Origin: Cytobacillus gottheilii
Lineage (GTDB): Bacteria > Bacillota > Bacilli > Bacillales > Cytobacillaceae
DNA length: 64,000 bases
Reading direction: 5' to 3'
Assembly (NCBI RefSeq): GCF_900166665.1
Contig: NZ_LT800494.1
Span: 2,968,421-3,032,420 of the forward strand
Below are positions 26,190 through 35,184 of this stretch, piece after piece. The notes beneath the pieces were generated by a model. The model was not told where the DNA came from. It saw only the letters and a program-made list of their open reading frames with translations, and searched no databases. Every line of letters begins with the position of its first letter. Within the stretch, counting starts at the first letter, position 1. The position numbers and the translations under genes were made by a program.

Positions 26190-26557
26190 ATTTCATCCTC
26201 CCTTCTATCATTTTCTCTATCATTATATGTTTGTCCTTTCTAAATAGTATAACATCTTCTAAATTCTTTAAAAAATGTTATAAACAATTCTTTGAAATCG
26301 ATTGTTTTTTTAGAATGAGATTATTGATTACAGTACCACTCTAGGCTACTCTTTTCCTGTGGGACGACCACTTCATTCCAATCTTTCTGCCAATACAGAG
26401 CTAAACCAATATAAATTGTTGAGGATTTAGGTTTTCTCCTTCATGAACGTTGCAACTTCAGCCTTTTTCTACTATTATTAAGTTTGAGATATTTTTGTAG
26501 TAATGACGCATTTTTCCTTGCTTTTATGCAGGGAATGATTGTAGGAGGGGAATCAAT
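26190..26557. other. Intergenic region between ylbC and the YugN-like gene
   Basis: About 370 bases of divergent promoter region. It contains an eight-base inverted repeat TATAACAT/ATGTTATA near 26248-26282 and a terminator-like AACAAT/ATTGTTTTTTT near 26284-26312. No ORF with a ribosome site. The rest is unremarkable. Confidence 0.4.
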
Positions 26558-26920
26558 ATGAAGTTTGAAAACATTGGGCTGGATCAGTTAAAGGCTGACC
26601 TAAGCCGCCTTGATGAAGTTATGCTTTCATACGGATTAGTCCGTGAGGGTCAATGGGATTACGAAAGAGTTACATATGATCGCAAATTTGAATTAAAAGA
26701 TGGAGTATACTACTTACGTGTATTCGGTTATGCTGCTGAAGGAGATGTAGGCGCTCACAAAGCCCTCATTCAAATCATGACACCGTTATTAGGCAAGCAC
26801 TACTATCCACATGGCGTTGAATACGGAGAAGGAGAATCTTTTCCAAAGAGCCTTGTTAGTCAATGCGAAAAAATCCTTACAGATATTAAAAACGAAGTTG
26901 AGAAATTTGCACAAGCATAG
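26558..26920 (+). CDS. YugN-like family protein
   Basis: A 120-residue soluble protein resembling the YugN family of Bacillus, with alternating strands (VYYLRVFGYAAEGDVGAHKALIQIMTPLLGKHYYPHGVEY). Function unknown. GTAGGAGGGG precedes the ATG. In B. subtilis yugN lies elsewhere and ylbB occupies about this position, so this is a local difference in gene content. It is monocistronic with its own terminator. Confidence 0.8.
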   Translation: MKFENIGLDQLKADLSRLDEVMLSYGLVREGQWDYERVTYDRKFELKDGVYYLRVFGYAAEGDVGAHKALIQIMTPLLGKHYYPHGVEYGEGESFPKSLVSQCEKILTDIKNEVEKFAQA

Positions 26921-26957
26921 AATAGCCTGCTGTCGCACTTTGCTTGATGCAGAGTAA

Positions 26958-26989
26958 AAACCAGACGAATCGTTAACGTCTGGTTTTTT
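26958..26989 (+). terminator. Terminator of the YugN-like gene
   Basis: AACCAGACG-AATCGTTAA-CGTCTGGTTTTTT, a nine-base-pair stem with T6, about 40 bases after the stop codon. Confidence 0.9.
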
Positions 26990-27003
26990 ATTGTGAAAAC
27001 ATT

Positions 27004-27342
27004 TTATTTCATATATTTCATGATTGCAATGTCTACCCTTCTCACATCTGCTCCTGTAAAAGCACTTATTTCCTCTGCTATCTTTTCCTGAAGTTCCGGT
27101 AATTTCTGTATCACTGATAACTTATTGACTACCATTACATTTACCTTTACGTCTATCTTTTGCTTCTCTTGATCCATTAAGGCTGCTGTTTCTGTAAATG
27201 GTATGTTCACTATATTTGGAAACACCATCCGTTTATACATCTCAATATGGTCAAACTCAGCAATATTTGCTTCAACAATGGTGGTTATGATGCCTTTTGT
27301 AATCTGGTTCTGTTCAGCAGCACTTTCATTTTTCTTCGGCAA
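27004..27342 (-). CDS. Small protein at the ylbA position
   Basis: A 112-residue protein with no signal or membrane segment. The middle (IPFTETAALMDQEKQKIDVKVNVMVVNKLSVIQKLPELQEKIAEEISAFTGADVRRVDIAI) has the strand-helix-strand look of Asp23/Gls24-type envelope stress proteins, which would be an inference only. The start appears to be TTG at 27342 behind GAGGGA, with short spacing. It lies where ylbA lies in B. subtilis and is of similar length, so it may be that gene. Function unknown. Confidence 0.6.
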   Translation of the reverse strand: MPKKNESAAEQNQITKGIITTIVEANIAEFDHIEMYKRMVFPNIVNIPFTETAALMDQEKQKIDVKVNVMVVNKLSVIQKLPELQEKIAEEISAFTGADVRRVDIAIMKYMK

Positions 27343-27514
27343 CGTCCCTCACACCCTTCTCTGCAAAATGGCTTTATACAATAAATTCATGTGTGCTTCA
27401 AAAGGTGACGGCAAAGGTTAAAAATAATAACCTTTTGTGTTTTGAAAACCTAAAAGTGTCTGGCATGACGGAAATAGCCATGCCACTCATTTTGTTTTCA
27501 TGAAAAGTGAATGC

Positions 27515-27571
27515 AAAAAACCCGAACAAATTAGTGAGAAAATAGATTCTCCTAATCGTTCGGGTCATTTT
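27515..27571 (-). terminator. Terminator of the ctaM-type gene, CCGAACGATTAG hairpin
   Basis: Minus-strand ACCCGAACGATTAGGAGAATC with GATTCT-type inner arm, then TTTGTTCGGGTTTTTTG. The outer arms CCCGAAC/GTTCGGG are perfect. The motif recurs in the terminator at 63302 and inside repeat family 1. Confidence 0.85.
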
Positions 27572-27651
27572 TGACTGATATAACCATGTTTTTCAGTCTC
27601 TTCGATCAGATTTTTATACTCAGCGGAATGCAATTTCCGCTGTTATATTGG

Positions 27652-28119
27652 TTAGAATCCTAAGATCGCCTTAATGACAGAAGTAGTTTCTCCTCCGTGA
27701 TAGAAAACATAGAGAAGTAAGTAAACAGCTACACCCGTAATGGCCGTGAAAAACCAGACAATGCTCGTAATAGGCCCAAGCTTTCTATGGAGTCTCAGTT
27801 TATTTTTATAGCCAGAATATAAACTAGTAATTCCAAGCCCTGCTCCTATTGTAGCTAAAGTGATATGGAAAATAAGAAAAATGGTATAGTAAATTTTAAT
27901 ATCATCCGGACCGCCAAAAGCAGTATTTCCTATGAAGATCGTTCTGCTTGCATAAATGATAAAGAAAATAACCGCAAAAAGCCCGGCAAAAAACATTGAT
28001 TTTTTATGTGCTTCTAATTTTCTTTTGCTAATTTGAACCCAGCCAATTGCAACCATAATGGCACTGAGAACAATAAAAGTTGTACTAATTGTCGGCAAAA
28101 TCGGCAATGAATAATCCAT
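27652..28119 (-). CDS. ctaM: DUF420 membrane protein, CtaM-type oxidase maturation factor
   Basis: A 155-residue protein with four to five membrane helices (IStTFIVLSAIMVAIGWVQI, MFFAGLFAVIFFIIY, IYYTIFLIFHITLATIGAG, ITSIVWFFTAITGVAVYLLLY) and conserved histidines (EAHKK, FHITLA, LHRKLG, YHGGET) typical of DUF420. In Staphylococcus aureus the family member CtaM is required for activity of the aa3-type oxidase; the B. subtilis relative is YozB. Here it sits just downstream of ctaG, fitting a role in oxidase assembly. The ATG at 28119 follows GAGAGGAAG. Naming is by family and context. Confidence 0.75.
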   Translation of the reverse strand: MDYSLPILPTISTTFIVLSAIMVAIGWVQISKRKLEAHKKSMFFAGLFAVIFFIIYASRTIFIGNTAFGGPDDIKIYYTIFLIFHITLATIGAGLGITSLYSGYKNKLRLHRKLGPITSIVWFFTAITGVAVYLLLYVFYHGGETTSVIKAILGF

Positions 28120-28351
28120 AGTAACTTCCTCTCTGGCTATATATGTATACATAGAGCAATAAAAGACATATTGCTCATTCTATTAAAATATAGCGTACTT
28201 TTCAACAGCGATACAGTCTTTTCCGAAAAAGTTCAGTAAAAGTTCATATTTTTTCTAGAAAATGTGATTTTGTTAACTGATAAATTACGTTCTAAACTGA
28301 CACTGACATGATGCTCATCACTTAAAATAATGCATTTTTAAGTACAAAAGT

Positions 28352-28384
28352 AAAAACTGCCCTATAAAATTAAAAGGCAGTTTT
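28352..28384 (-). terminator. Terminator of ctaG
   Basis: Minus-strand AAAACTGCC-TTTTAATTTTATAG-GGCAGTTTT, 12 bases after the ctaG stop. Confidence 0.85.
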
Positions 28385-28395
28385 AGTTGATTGTT

Positions 28396-29298
28396 TTATT
28401 CAATCGGCTGCGGATTTAAAAGCTTTTCATTTTGCAGATCAGTATCCTCTTGCTCTTTTCTATACCAGCTGAAGAAAACTAGAGCAAGAACATACCCATA
28501 TACAATTTCCTGAATGATTTTCATAATAACGCCGCCAAGCTGCTGATCATGAACAAGAGACATGGAACTGAACAATTCAGGTCCGCTTAAATCTAAACTG
28601 CCCAATACAGTCGGTGACACGCAAAGAGCAAGTGCCTGTCCCCATGCGTTAGGATCAGAGTATGTTGCATACATAGGTGTGTCAGCGAAAATAATCAAAG
28701 CACATGCTGGGGTTAATAATACTCCATCAGCAAAGATATATCCGACCTTTTTAAGTCCACTAAGTCTTTCCTGCTCTGGAAGCGGATTAATAAGCGGCCA
28801 CCACATAATGATCGAAACGATAAAAAGAATAGCTGTATAGCCCTCATGCAGCCAGAAATTAATCTTGACCGTATCGAAAATAAGGGGGATATGGTAAAAG
28901 GAAAACAAACCATTAAATAAAATTAAGGCAACGAGCGGTTTAGTGAAGAAATTAAATGGCTTGCCAATCACTTTTTTAGCAAGCATTGCTCTCCAAACCC
29001 ATTTTGGAATACCTAATATGAAAAAGATTGGAGTAATTAAGTAAAGCACAGCCATCTGAATCATATGTGCATAAAACATTAAGTGCCCCATTAAATCAAG
29101 TGGAGACCCCTTTATGATATACACCAAAATAATGCCTGTTGTAAAATATGCGGCTTCTTTTTTTGTAAGTGGTTCACTAGTTGAAAATTTACTGCGAAAC
29201 TTAGTAAGTAAGAGGAAATAAACTCCTAATACAACCAGCAGCATTAAAAATAGCGACGGACTCCACAACGCATTGAAGCCAAAAATATCTAAACTCAT
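28396..29298 (-). CDS. ctaG: Cytochrome c oxidase assembly factor CtaG
   Basis: Membrane protein of the caa3_CtaG family, required in B. subtilis for caa3 oxidase activity and probably for copper insertion. The 300 residues have seven membrane helices, with conserved histidines and methionines in HLMFYAHMIQMAVLYLI, FSFYHIPLIFD and MSLVHDQQLGGVIMKI. It is the last of the contiguous cta genes but is separated from ctaF by a terminator, so it may have its own promoter. Confidence 0.95.
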   Translation of the reverse strand: MSLDIFGFNALWSPSLFLMLLVVLGVYFLLLTKFRSKFSTSEPLTKKEAAYFTTGIILVYIIKGSPLDLMGHLMFYAHMIQMAVLYLITPIFFILGIPKWVWRAMLAKKVIGKPFNFFTKPLVALILFNGLFSFYHIPLIFDTVKINFWLHEGYTAILFIVSIIMWWPLINPLPEQERLSGLKKVGYIFADGVLLTPACALIIFADTPMYATYSDPNAWGQALALCVSPTVLGSLDLSGPELFSSMSLVHDQQLGGVIMKIIQEIVYGYVLALVFFSWYRKEQEDTDLQNEKLLNPQPIE

Positions 29299-29434
29299 TT
29301 GTATTCACCTCAGTTCAAGTTCTATTATAGTATATTATCTCACTCCGCTCAACTTAGTGTTTAAGCGATTAATAGAAAAAATAGAAGGAGAATTCTGCCG
29401 ATAGAAATAGGGTTGTAAATATACATTTTTACAT

Positions 29435-29464
29435 AAAAAAGAAAACCGGCTAAAAGCCGATTTT
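29435..29464 (-). terminator. Terminator between ctaF and ctaG
   Basis: Minus-strand AAAATCGGC-TTTTA-GCCGGTTTTCTTTTTT immediately after ctaF. It likely ends the ctaCDEF transcript or reduces expression of ctaG. Confidence 0.8.
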
Positions 29465-29472
29465 CAAATTTT

Positions 29473-29808
29473 TCACCACCAGATCACTGTCATAAAAGCT
29501 AATACAGTGATAAAGCCGACGAATACGCCAGAGTATAAGAATAATGCAGGTGCTTCATGCCCTTTGTGGCTCATATGCATGAAATAATACAATTGGAAAG
29601 CCACTTGAACGAAAGCTAGGACTAGGATAAATGGCACTGCAAATGAAGCAGAAAATCCTTCATATCCGACTGCAACGAATGCTACTAAAGTCAAGAAGAT
29701 CATCAGTGCAAAGGTAATGACTTGATAGCGCATTTCCTCTGCATTTTTTTTGCGGCGATATTCAATGTCTACTTTAGGGTTTCCTGAATTTAATTGTTCA
29801 TTTGTCAT
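29473..29808 (-). CDS. ctaF: Cytochrome c oxidase subunit IV (caa3)
   Basis: Subunit IVB of the caa3 oxidase. The 111 residues hold three membrane helices (about 33-52, 55-80, 88-110), with the typical FVQVAFQLYYFMHMSHKGHE in the loop after helix two. Length and place directly after ctaE are as in B. subtilis. It ends in a terminator. Confidence 0.95.
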   Translation of the reverse strand: MTNEQLNSGNPKVDIEYRRKKNAEEMRYQVITFALMIFLTLVAFVAVGYEGFSASFAVPFILVLAFVQVAFQLYYFMHMSHKGHEAPALFLYSGVFVGFITVLAFMTVIWW

Positions 29809-29812
29809 CAGT

Positions 29813-30442
29813 TTATCCCACCATTCCCATTAAATATACGACAGTGAAGATAAATACCCATACAACGTCGATAAAGTGCCAGTATAGACTAGCTACATAG
29901 AATTTTGGCGCGTTATACAGATTTAATCCCCGTTTGCCATTACGAATCATTAAAGCAATAAACCACATTAATCCAAAAGCTACGTGGGCACCGTGGAAGC
30001 CTACAAGTGTATAGAAGGCGGATCCGAATGCACTGCTTGTAAATGTATGGCCGAATTCATGCACATAATGATTGAACTCATAAATTTCAAGTCCCAGGAA
30101 AACAAATCCAAGAATAACTGTGAGTCCAATCCAAAGCTGCATTTTTCCAAAGTTGTAATTCTTCATATGATACATAGCATATACACTTGTCAGCGAGCTT
30201 GTTAAAAGAATCATCGTCATCGCAAAAACAAGCGGCATTTCAAATAAATCTTTTGCTAATGACATCTCACTATTCGGAACCTTATCTTTAAGTGCTAGAT
30301 AAGTTGCAAATAGGGATGCGAATAAAACCGTTTCTCCGCCTAAAAAGAACCAGAAACCAAGAAACTTGTTTTTTGCCTCGAGGGTTTGTTTTTCAGGCGA
30401 CGCAGGCCAGGTTTCTTGAGTGAACTTTTCTTCTGCTTGCAT
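29813..30442 (-). CDS. ctaE: Cytochrome c oxidase subunit III (caa3)
   Basis: Core subunit III of the heme-copper oxidase, five to six membrane helices in 209 residues. Characteristic stretches are NKFLGFWFFLGGETVLFASLF near the start, LVGFHGAHVAFGLMWFIALM and YWHFIDVVWVFIFTVVYL at the end. The start shares one base with the ctaD stop (TAATG), indicating coupled translation. Four bases separate it from ctaF. Confidence 0.97.
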   Translation of the reverse strand: MQAEEKFTQETWPASPEKQTLEAKNKFLGFWFFLGGETVLFASLFATYLALKDKVPNSEMSLAKDLFEMPLVFAMTMILLTSSLTSVYAMYHMKNYNFGKMQLWIGLTVILGFVFLGLEIYEFNHYVHEFGHTFTSSAFGSAFYTLVGFHGAHVAFGLMWFIALMIRNGKRGLNLYNAPKFYVASLYWHFIDVVWVFIFTVVYLMGMVG

Positions 30443-32316
30443 TATGCCTTTACCCCCTTATCATCATCGTCAACCAAATCCTCTTTATGAATATGGTATC
30501 CATGGTCATCCTTAACAGAGCGGACAAGCATAGAACCTAAAGTGATTAATAATCCGATAATTAAGACTGGAATTCCCCATGTGTTGCCTTCATCAGCATG
30601 ATACATGGCACCAAAGGCAGCTACAAATAAACCAAATGACATCACAAACGGAATGATAGAGTTATTTGGCATATGTATATCACCAAGTGGCTCTGCAGGT
30701 GTCATTCCTTTTTTGCCTTCCATTTTTTCAATCCAAAGAGCATCTAAACCACGAACAAGCGGAAGCTGTTTAAAGTTGTAGAATGGCGGCGGTGAAGGGA
30801 TAGCCCATTCAAGTGTACGTCCATCTCCCCATGGATCACTGCCAACCTTCTCATTTTTAATGCTTGTCATAATAATGTTAATTAATAGGATAATCGTTGA
30901 TACGGCCATAAAGAATGCTCCAACCGTACTGACTGCATTGGCTGCATCTAAACCTTGTCCTTCATTGAATGTAAAGATACGGCGCGGCATTCCCCATAGT
31001 CCTAAGAAATGCTGAATAAAGAATGTTAAATGGAAACCAATTAAGAATAGCCAGAAAGTCCATTTACCCATTTTTTCGTTAAGCATTGTTCCAAACATTT
31101 TTGGCCAGTATAAATGAGTTCCTGCCAATAGTGCAAATACAACCCCACCAACGATAACATAGTGGAAGTGGGCTACAACGAAATAACTGTCATGATATTG
31201 ATAATCCTGTGCTGCCGAAGCTAACATTACCCCTGTTACTCCACCCATTGTAAAAGAAGGAATAAAGGCAACAGCATACATCATTGGAGTTGTAAACTGA
31301 ATACTTCCGCCCCACATTGTAAATAGCCAGTTAAAGATTTTAATACCTGTTGGAACAGCAATCGCCATTGTTGCTACAGCAAAGATTGCATTGGCAATTG
31401 GTCCCATACCTGTTGTAAACATATGGTGAGCCCATACCATGAATCCTAAGAAACCGATCAATACGGTTGCAAATACCATAGATGAGTAACCGAATAGACG
31501 TTTTCTAGAGAAAATCGCAAAGATTTCAGAGAAAATCCCGAACGCTGGAAGAATTAAGATATAAACTTCAGGGTGTCCGAAGATCCAGAAGAAATGCTCC
31601 CAAATGATAGTGTTACCACCCATTGTCGGGTCAAAGAAATTCGCTCCAAACATACGGTCAAATAACATAAGGAATAAACCGATTGTTAATGGAGGGAATG
31701 CAAATAGGATTAACGCAGATGTTACAAATGTAGCCCATGTAAACATCGGCATACGCATATAAGTCATTCCTGGTGCACGCATATTAATAATCGTTACAAG
31801 GAAGTTAATCCCCCCGATTAGCGTACCTGCACCGGATATCTGCAACCCAAGAACATAGAAGTCAATTCCATGACCTTCTGATGCAAGTGATAGAGATGCA
31901 TAAGATGTCCACCCCGCATCAGGAGCTCCACCTAGAAACCATGAAAGGTTTAAGAATACGCCTCCGAAGAAAAACAGCCAGAAGCCTAAAGAATTCAGAA
32001 ATGGGAATGCAACGTCACGCGCACCAATTTGGAGCGGCATAATCGCATTCATAAAAGCAAAAACAAGCGGCATTGCTGCCAGGAAAATCATCGTTGTCCC
32101 GTGCATTGTTAAAATTTCATTATATAATCCCGCACTGACAAAATCGTTATTTGGTACGGCAAGCTGAACACGGATGAACATAGCTTCTAATCCACCAACT
32201 AAGAAGAAGAATCCGCCAGCTATTAGATAAAGGATCGCGATTTTTTTATGGTCTACAGTTGTTAAGTAGTCCCAAATAGTAGCGCCGAATCCCTTTTTCT
32301 GAGCTAAGGTACTCAC
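30442..32316 (-). CDS. ctaD: Cytochrome c oxidase subunit I (caa3)
   Basis: Catalytic subunit carrying the low-spin heme and the binuclear heme a3-CuB centre where O2 is reduced. The 624 residues include the heme ligand histidine in EILTMHGTTMIF and the CuB cluster IFGHPEVYILILPAFGIFSE, with the His-Tyr pair. QYHDSYFVVAHFHYVIVGG carries the further heme/CuB histidines. The C-terminal extension with a HEDLVDDDD tail is usual in Bacillus caa3. It lies 30 bases after ctaC. Confidence 0.98.
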   Translation of the reverse strand: MSTLAQKKGFGATIWDYLTTVDHKKIAILYLIAGGFFFLVGGLEAMFIRVQLAVPNNDFVSAGLYNEILTMHGTTMIFLAAMPLVFAFMNAIMPLQIGARDVAFPFLNSLGFWLFFFGGVFLNLSWFLGGAPDAGWTSYASLSLASEGHGIDFYVLGLQISGAGTLIGGINFLVTIINMRAPGMTYMRMPMFTWATFVTSALILFAFPPLTIGLFLMLFDRMFGANFFDPTMGGNTIIWEHFFWIFGHPEVYILILPAFGIFSEIFAIFSRKRLFGYSSMVFATVLIGFLGFMVWAHHMFTTGMGPIANAIFAVATMAIAVPTGIKIFNWLFTMWGGSIQFTTPMMYAVAFIPSFTMGGVTGVMLASAAQDYQYHDSYFVVAHFHYVIVGGVVFALLAGTHLYWPKMFGTMLNEKMGKWTFWLFLIGFHLTFFIQHFLGLWGMPRRIFTFNEGQGLDAANAVSTVGAFFMAVSTIILLINIIMTSIKNEKVGSDPWGDGRTLEWAIPSPPPFYNFKQLPLVRGLDALWIEKMEGKKGMTPAEPLGDIHMPNNSIIPFVMSFGLFVAAFGAMYHADEGNTWGIPVLIIGLLITLGSMLVRSVKDDHGYHIHKEDLVDDDDKGVKA

Positions 32317-32345
32317 AATTTTACCTCCCTTTTAAACAAATCCCC

Positions 32346-33428
32346 TTATTGATCTTGAACTTTAAGACTCAGTAAGTATTCTGTAAGTGCATTAATCTCA
32401 TCGTCTGAAAGATCACCGTAAGTATCGGTCATTTTGTTGCCTGGTTTCAGACTTTCAGGATCATTAAGCCACTTTTTAATGTTTTCTTCATTATTTTCAA
32501 GGTAACCAATGATATGTTCACGGTCACCAAAATTCGTTAAGTTAGGTGCCATACGAGCTGCTTCAGGCGTAGTATTTGCCGGTGTAACAGCATGACAACC
32601 GATACAGCTGTTGTTGAAAATTTCTTGACCCTGCTGCGCAGTAGCACTTTCAGCAACTGCAGGCTCAGTAACAGATTGCATATTGCTTACCCACTGATCG
32701 AATTGATCACGAGGAATTGCTTTCACTTTGAAATCCATCAAAGCATGTGAAGGACCACAAAGCTCAGCACACTTGCCATAGAATATGTTATCTTCTAGCT
32801 CACCTGCTTTATCTCCATCAAATGAAAGCCAGAATTTATTAACGTTGTCCGTATTTGTATCCATCTTTCCTCCAACAGCTGGAATCCAGAATGAATGCTT
32901 AACGTCAGACGCGATCAAATTGAAATAAACTCTTTCATCAGTCGGAACAACAAGCTCTTGGCTCGTTAGAATTTCTTCGTTTGGATATTCAAACTCCCAC
33001 CAATATAGGTTGGCACGTACATTGACTGTCATCACATCAGTCTTGCCATCCTCATTTGTTTCTTCCATTGGAGTAACATCTGCTAAATCAAATGTTGCTT
33101 TAACAGTTGGAACCGCCAATACGAGTAGAAGAAGGATTGGAATAACAGTCCAGATAATTTCAAGCTTGTGACTGCCTTCAACCTGCTTTGGAATACTTTC
33201 ATCCTTACGGCGGAACTTAAATAGCACGATAAGGAAGATAGCTGTTACAACAATGATGACACCAACCATGATTACTACGCTTAACAGCATCAAATCATAC
33301 TGTGTGCGAGCCACTTCTCCTGCGGGCTGGAGAGTAGATAGGAATGGTTCTCCACAGCCGGACAGTATTAGCGTAAGCATCGCAAACAGAAAAATAAAAC
33401 TAAGACGCCCTTTTAAAAGCCTTTTCAT
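32346..33428 (-). CDS. ctaC: Cytochrome c oxidase subunit II with fused cytochrome c domain
   Basis: Electron-entry subunit. From MKRLLKG at 33428 it has 360 residues: a lipoprotein signal ending LILSGC (lipobox), two membrane helices, a cupredoxin domain with CuA ligands (DVKHSFWIPAVGGKMD and CAELCGPSHALMDF) and a C-terminal cytochrome c domain with heme motif CIGCH and a methionine ligand near GNKMTDTYG. The fusion identifies a caa3-type enzyme. An ATG at 33554 is in frame, but the lipoprotein signal and GAGGGG before 33428 favour the shorter form. Confidence 0.97.
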   Translation of the reverse strand: MKRLLKGRLSFIFLFAMLTLILSGCGEPFLSTLQPAGEVARTQYDLMLLSVVIMVGVIIVVTAIFLIVLFKFRRKDESIPKQVEGSHKLEIIWTVIPILLLLVLAVPTVKATFDLADVTPMEETNEDGKTDVMTVNVRANLYWWEFEYPNEEILTSQELVVPTDERVYFNLIASDVKHSFWIPAVGGKMDTNTDNVNKFWLSFDGDKAGELEDNIFYGKCAELCGPSHALMDFKVKAIPRDQFDQWVSNMQSVTEPAVAESATAQQGQEIFNNSCIGCHAVTPANTTPEAARMAPNLTNFGDREHIIGYLENNEENIKKWLNDPESLKPGNKMTDTYGDLSDDEINALTEYLLSLKVQDQ

Positions 33429-33537
33429 AGCTAAAACATACCCCTCTTTCGTATAAAATTTCTTTAAATAAGTGATAAATATGGATAAATCCTCTCTTCG
33501 TGAATCTAAGGAAAGAGAAAATTTCCTAACAAAAAAA

Positions 33538-34476
33538 TTAAATAAGTGTGACAATTACCATAGCTACAAACAGGATGGTCAGATATTGTATGGAGTATAC
33601 GAACATTAACGTAGCCCATTTAATGTCGTTTTTAAACTTATTTGCATAGACTCCTACAGCAATCCACCCTATGTTAAGCATTGTCGCAAATACAATGAAT
33701 AGTGTCCCTAGGTCAGGCAAAAGGAATGGAAGCGGAATCAATAAAGTGATCCAAACATAAGTATGTATCTTCGTAGCCTTGAACCCTTTTACAACTGGGA
33801 GCATTGGTACGCCAGCAGCCCGATATTCTTCTGCTCTTCTCATAGCTAAAGCATAAAAATGAGGCGGCTGCCATATAAACATGATAAGAAATAAGACCCA
33901 AGCCATCGGATCCAAACTGGCATCAACTGCCGCCCATCCGATTAAAGGCGGAACAGCACCAGAGATGCTGCCAACGATTGTATTGGATACAAACCTTCTT
34001 TTGGTCCATATTGTATAGAGTACAACATAGCTGAAAACACCAACAAGACCAATCAGCACTGCAGTCTTTGTTGTCAGAAGCAGAAGCAGTGTTCCACCTG
34101 CTATCAAGGCAAAGCTCATAACGGCAACCAGTAACGGGTTTGCTTTTCCAGTAACAGTTGGCCGTGCTTTCGTCCTTTCCATCAGATGATCGATATCACG
34201 GTCAATATAGTTATTCAGACTGCATGAACCGGCAATAATAAGTGAAGAACCGATTAATGTGTAAAAAACGATATCAAGATTATTGAAAAACCCTTTTCCG
34301 GTAAAATGCAATGCAAGCCAAATCCCGGTAAAAGTGGTAATTGCATTCGAATTAACTATGCCGATTTTTATCAGTGCCATAAAATCTTTCCACACAGTTG
34401 TCGACGGCATACCGTTATTCAGGCTTCCTTCATTCCCCTCGATCCCAGCTTCGGTGAAAGCCCTTGAGTTTGCCAT
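33538..34476 (-). CDS. ctaB: Protoheme IX farnesyltransferase (heme O synthase)
   Basis: UbiA-family prenyltransferase converting heme B to heme O, substrate of CtaA. The 312 residues from [11 protein letters not shown] (after GGAGGAG) have about nine membrane helices. The aspartate motif [24 protein letters not shown] binds the prenyl diphosphate; a second conserved stretch [28 protein letters not shown] follows. It is the first gene of the cta operon and is divergent from ctaA. Together CtaB and CtaA supply heme A for the oxidase. Confidence 0.97.
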   Translation of the reverse strand: MANSRAFTEAGIEGNEGSLNNGMPSTTVWKDFMALIKIGIVNSNAITTFTGIWLALHFTGKGFFNNLDIVFYTLIGSSLIIAGSCSLNNYIDRDIDHLMERTKARPTVTGKANPLLVAVMSFALIAGGTLLLLLTTKTAVLIGLVGVFSYVVLYTIWTKRRFVSNTIVGSISGAVPPLIGWAAVDASLDPMAWVLFLIMFIWQPPHFYALAMRRAEEYRAAGVPMLPVVKGFKATKIHTYVWITLLIPLPFLLPDLGTLFIVFATMLNIGWIAVGVYANKFKNDIKWATLMFVYSIQYLTILFVAMVIVTLI

Positions 34477-35184
34477 AAATTCTCCTCCTTTATCCTGCAA
34501 TACAAATACAACGTATAAAAGCACCAACAACTACTATATAGCATTATTGCTGACTTTGCCATATTTGTAATAAAAAACGAGAGAATGTTTAAAAATTATA
34601 TAGAAAATAGTTTTCCACTATACACATAGTGTTAACATCTATATGATACCGTTCCCTTAAACACTCTTTTGTTATATTAAATCACATTTTTTAGCTATTT
34701 TGTGAAATTTTTTTGAAATAATTATGAATAATTTGTGTCAAAAAATGAAAATTATTATATATTTGTTGCTTTTCTGCGATAATATATTATAAATTACTAC
34801 ACCGCCAATTATAAACCGAAGGAACTCGGTTGTTGAAACGTGTGGAAAGTTCACTCTATCATTCAGATCGTTATGTATGCGCTTTTATAATTTTCTCTCA
34901 ATGAAACTATGTATCTTCTAAAATGAAAGGCATGCTTTAGATATAGCCATCTTAACGGCTTGTAATCATTCCCAAAATTACCCTCATGTATATTTCTAGC
35001 AAAATATACACTAATTTTCAACCATTTTTCATCTAAATAAATACATGATCATGTTTAATGTTGTAAAAAGCTGTCCTTTCCTGTACTATCAAAAAAGTGA
35101 ACTTTATATGACAAATACCTTTTAAATCAAAAGACTCATTTGATAAGATAAATTAGTATACAATTATTAAGTAGGTGAAATGTT
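34477..35184. promoter_or_regulatory. Long divergent ctaB/ctaA control region
   Basis: 708 bases, very A/T-rich, with no credible ORF. A plus-strand TTGTTG-N16-TATTAT near 34765-34792 is a possible ctaA promoter with a leader close to 390 bases. An AGCC/GGCT hairpin at 34945-34960 shares its surroundings with the ylbP leader. In B. subtilis this region is controlled by ResD; I did not identify a definite ResD site. Confidence 0.5.

Noticed and set aside
33429..33554. N-terminal extension of CtaC from the ATG at 33554
   Set aside because: It would put a lipoprotein signal 42 residues into the protein, and the start at 33428 has its own GAGGGG site.
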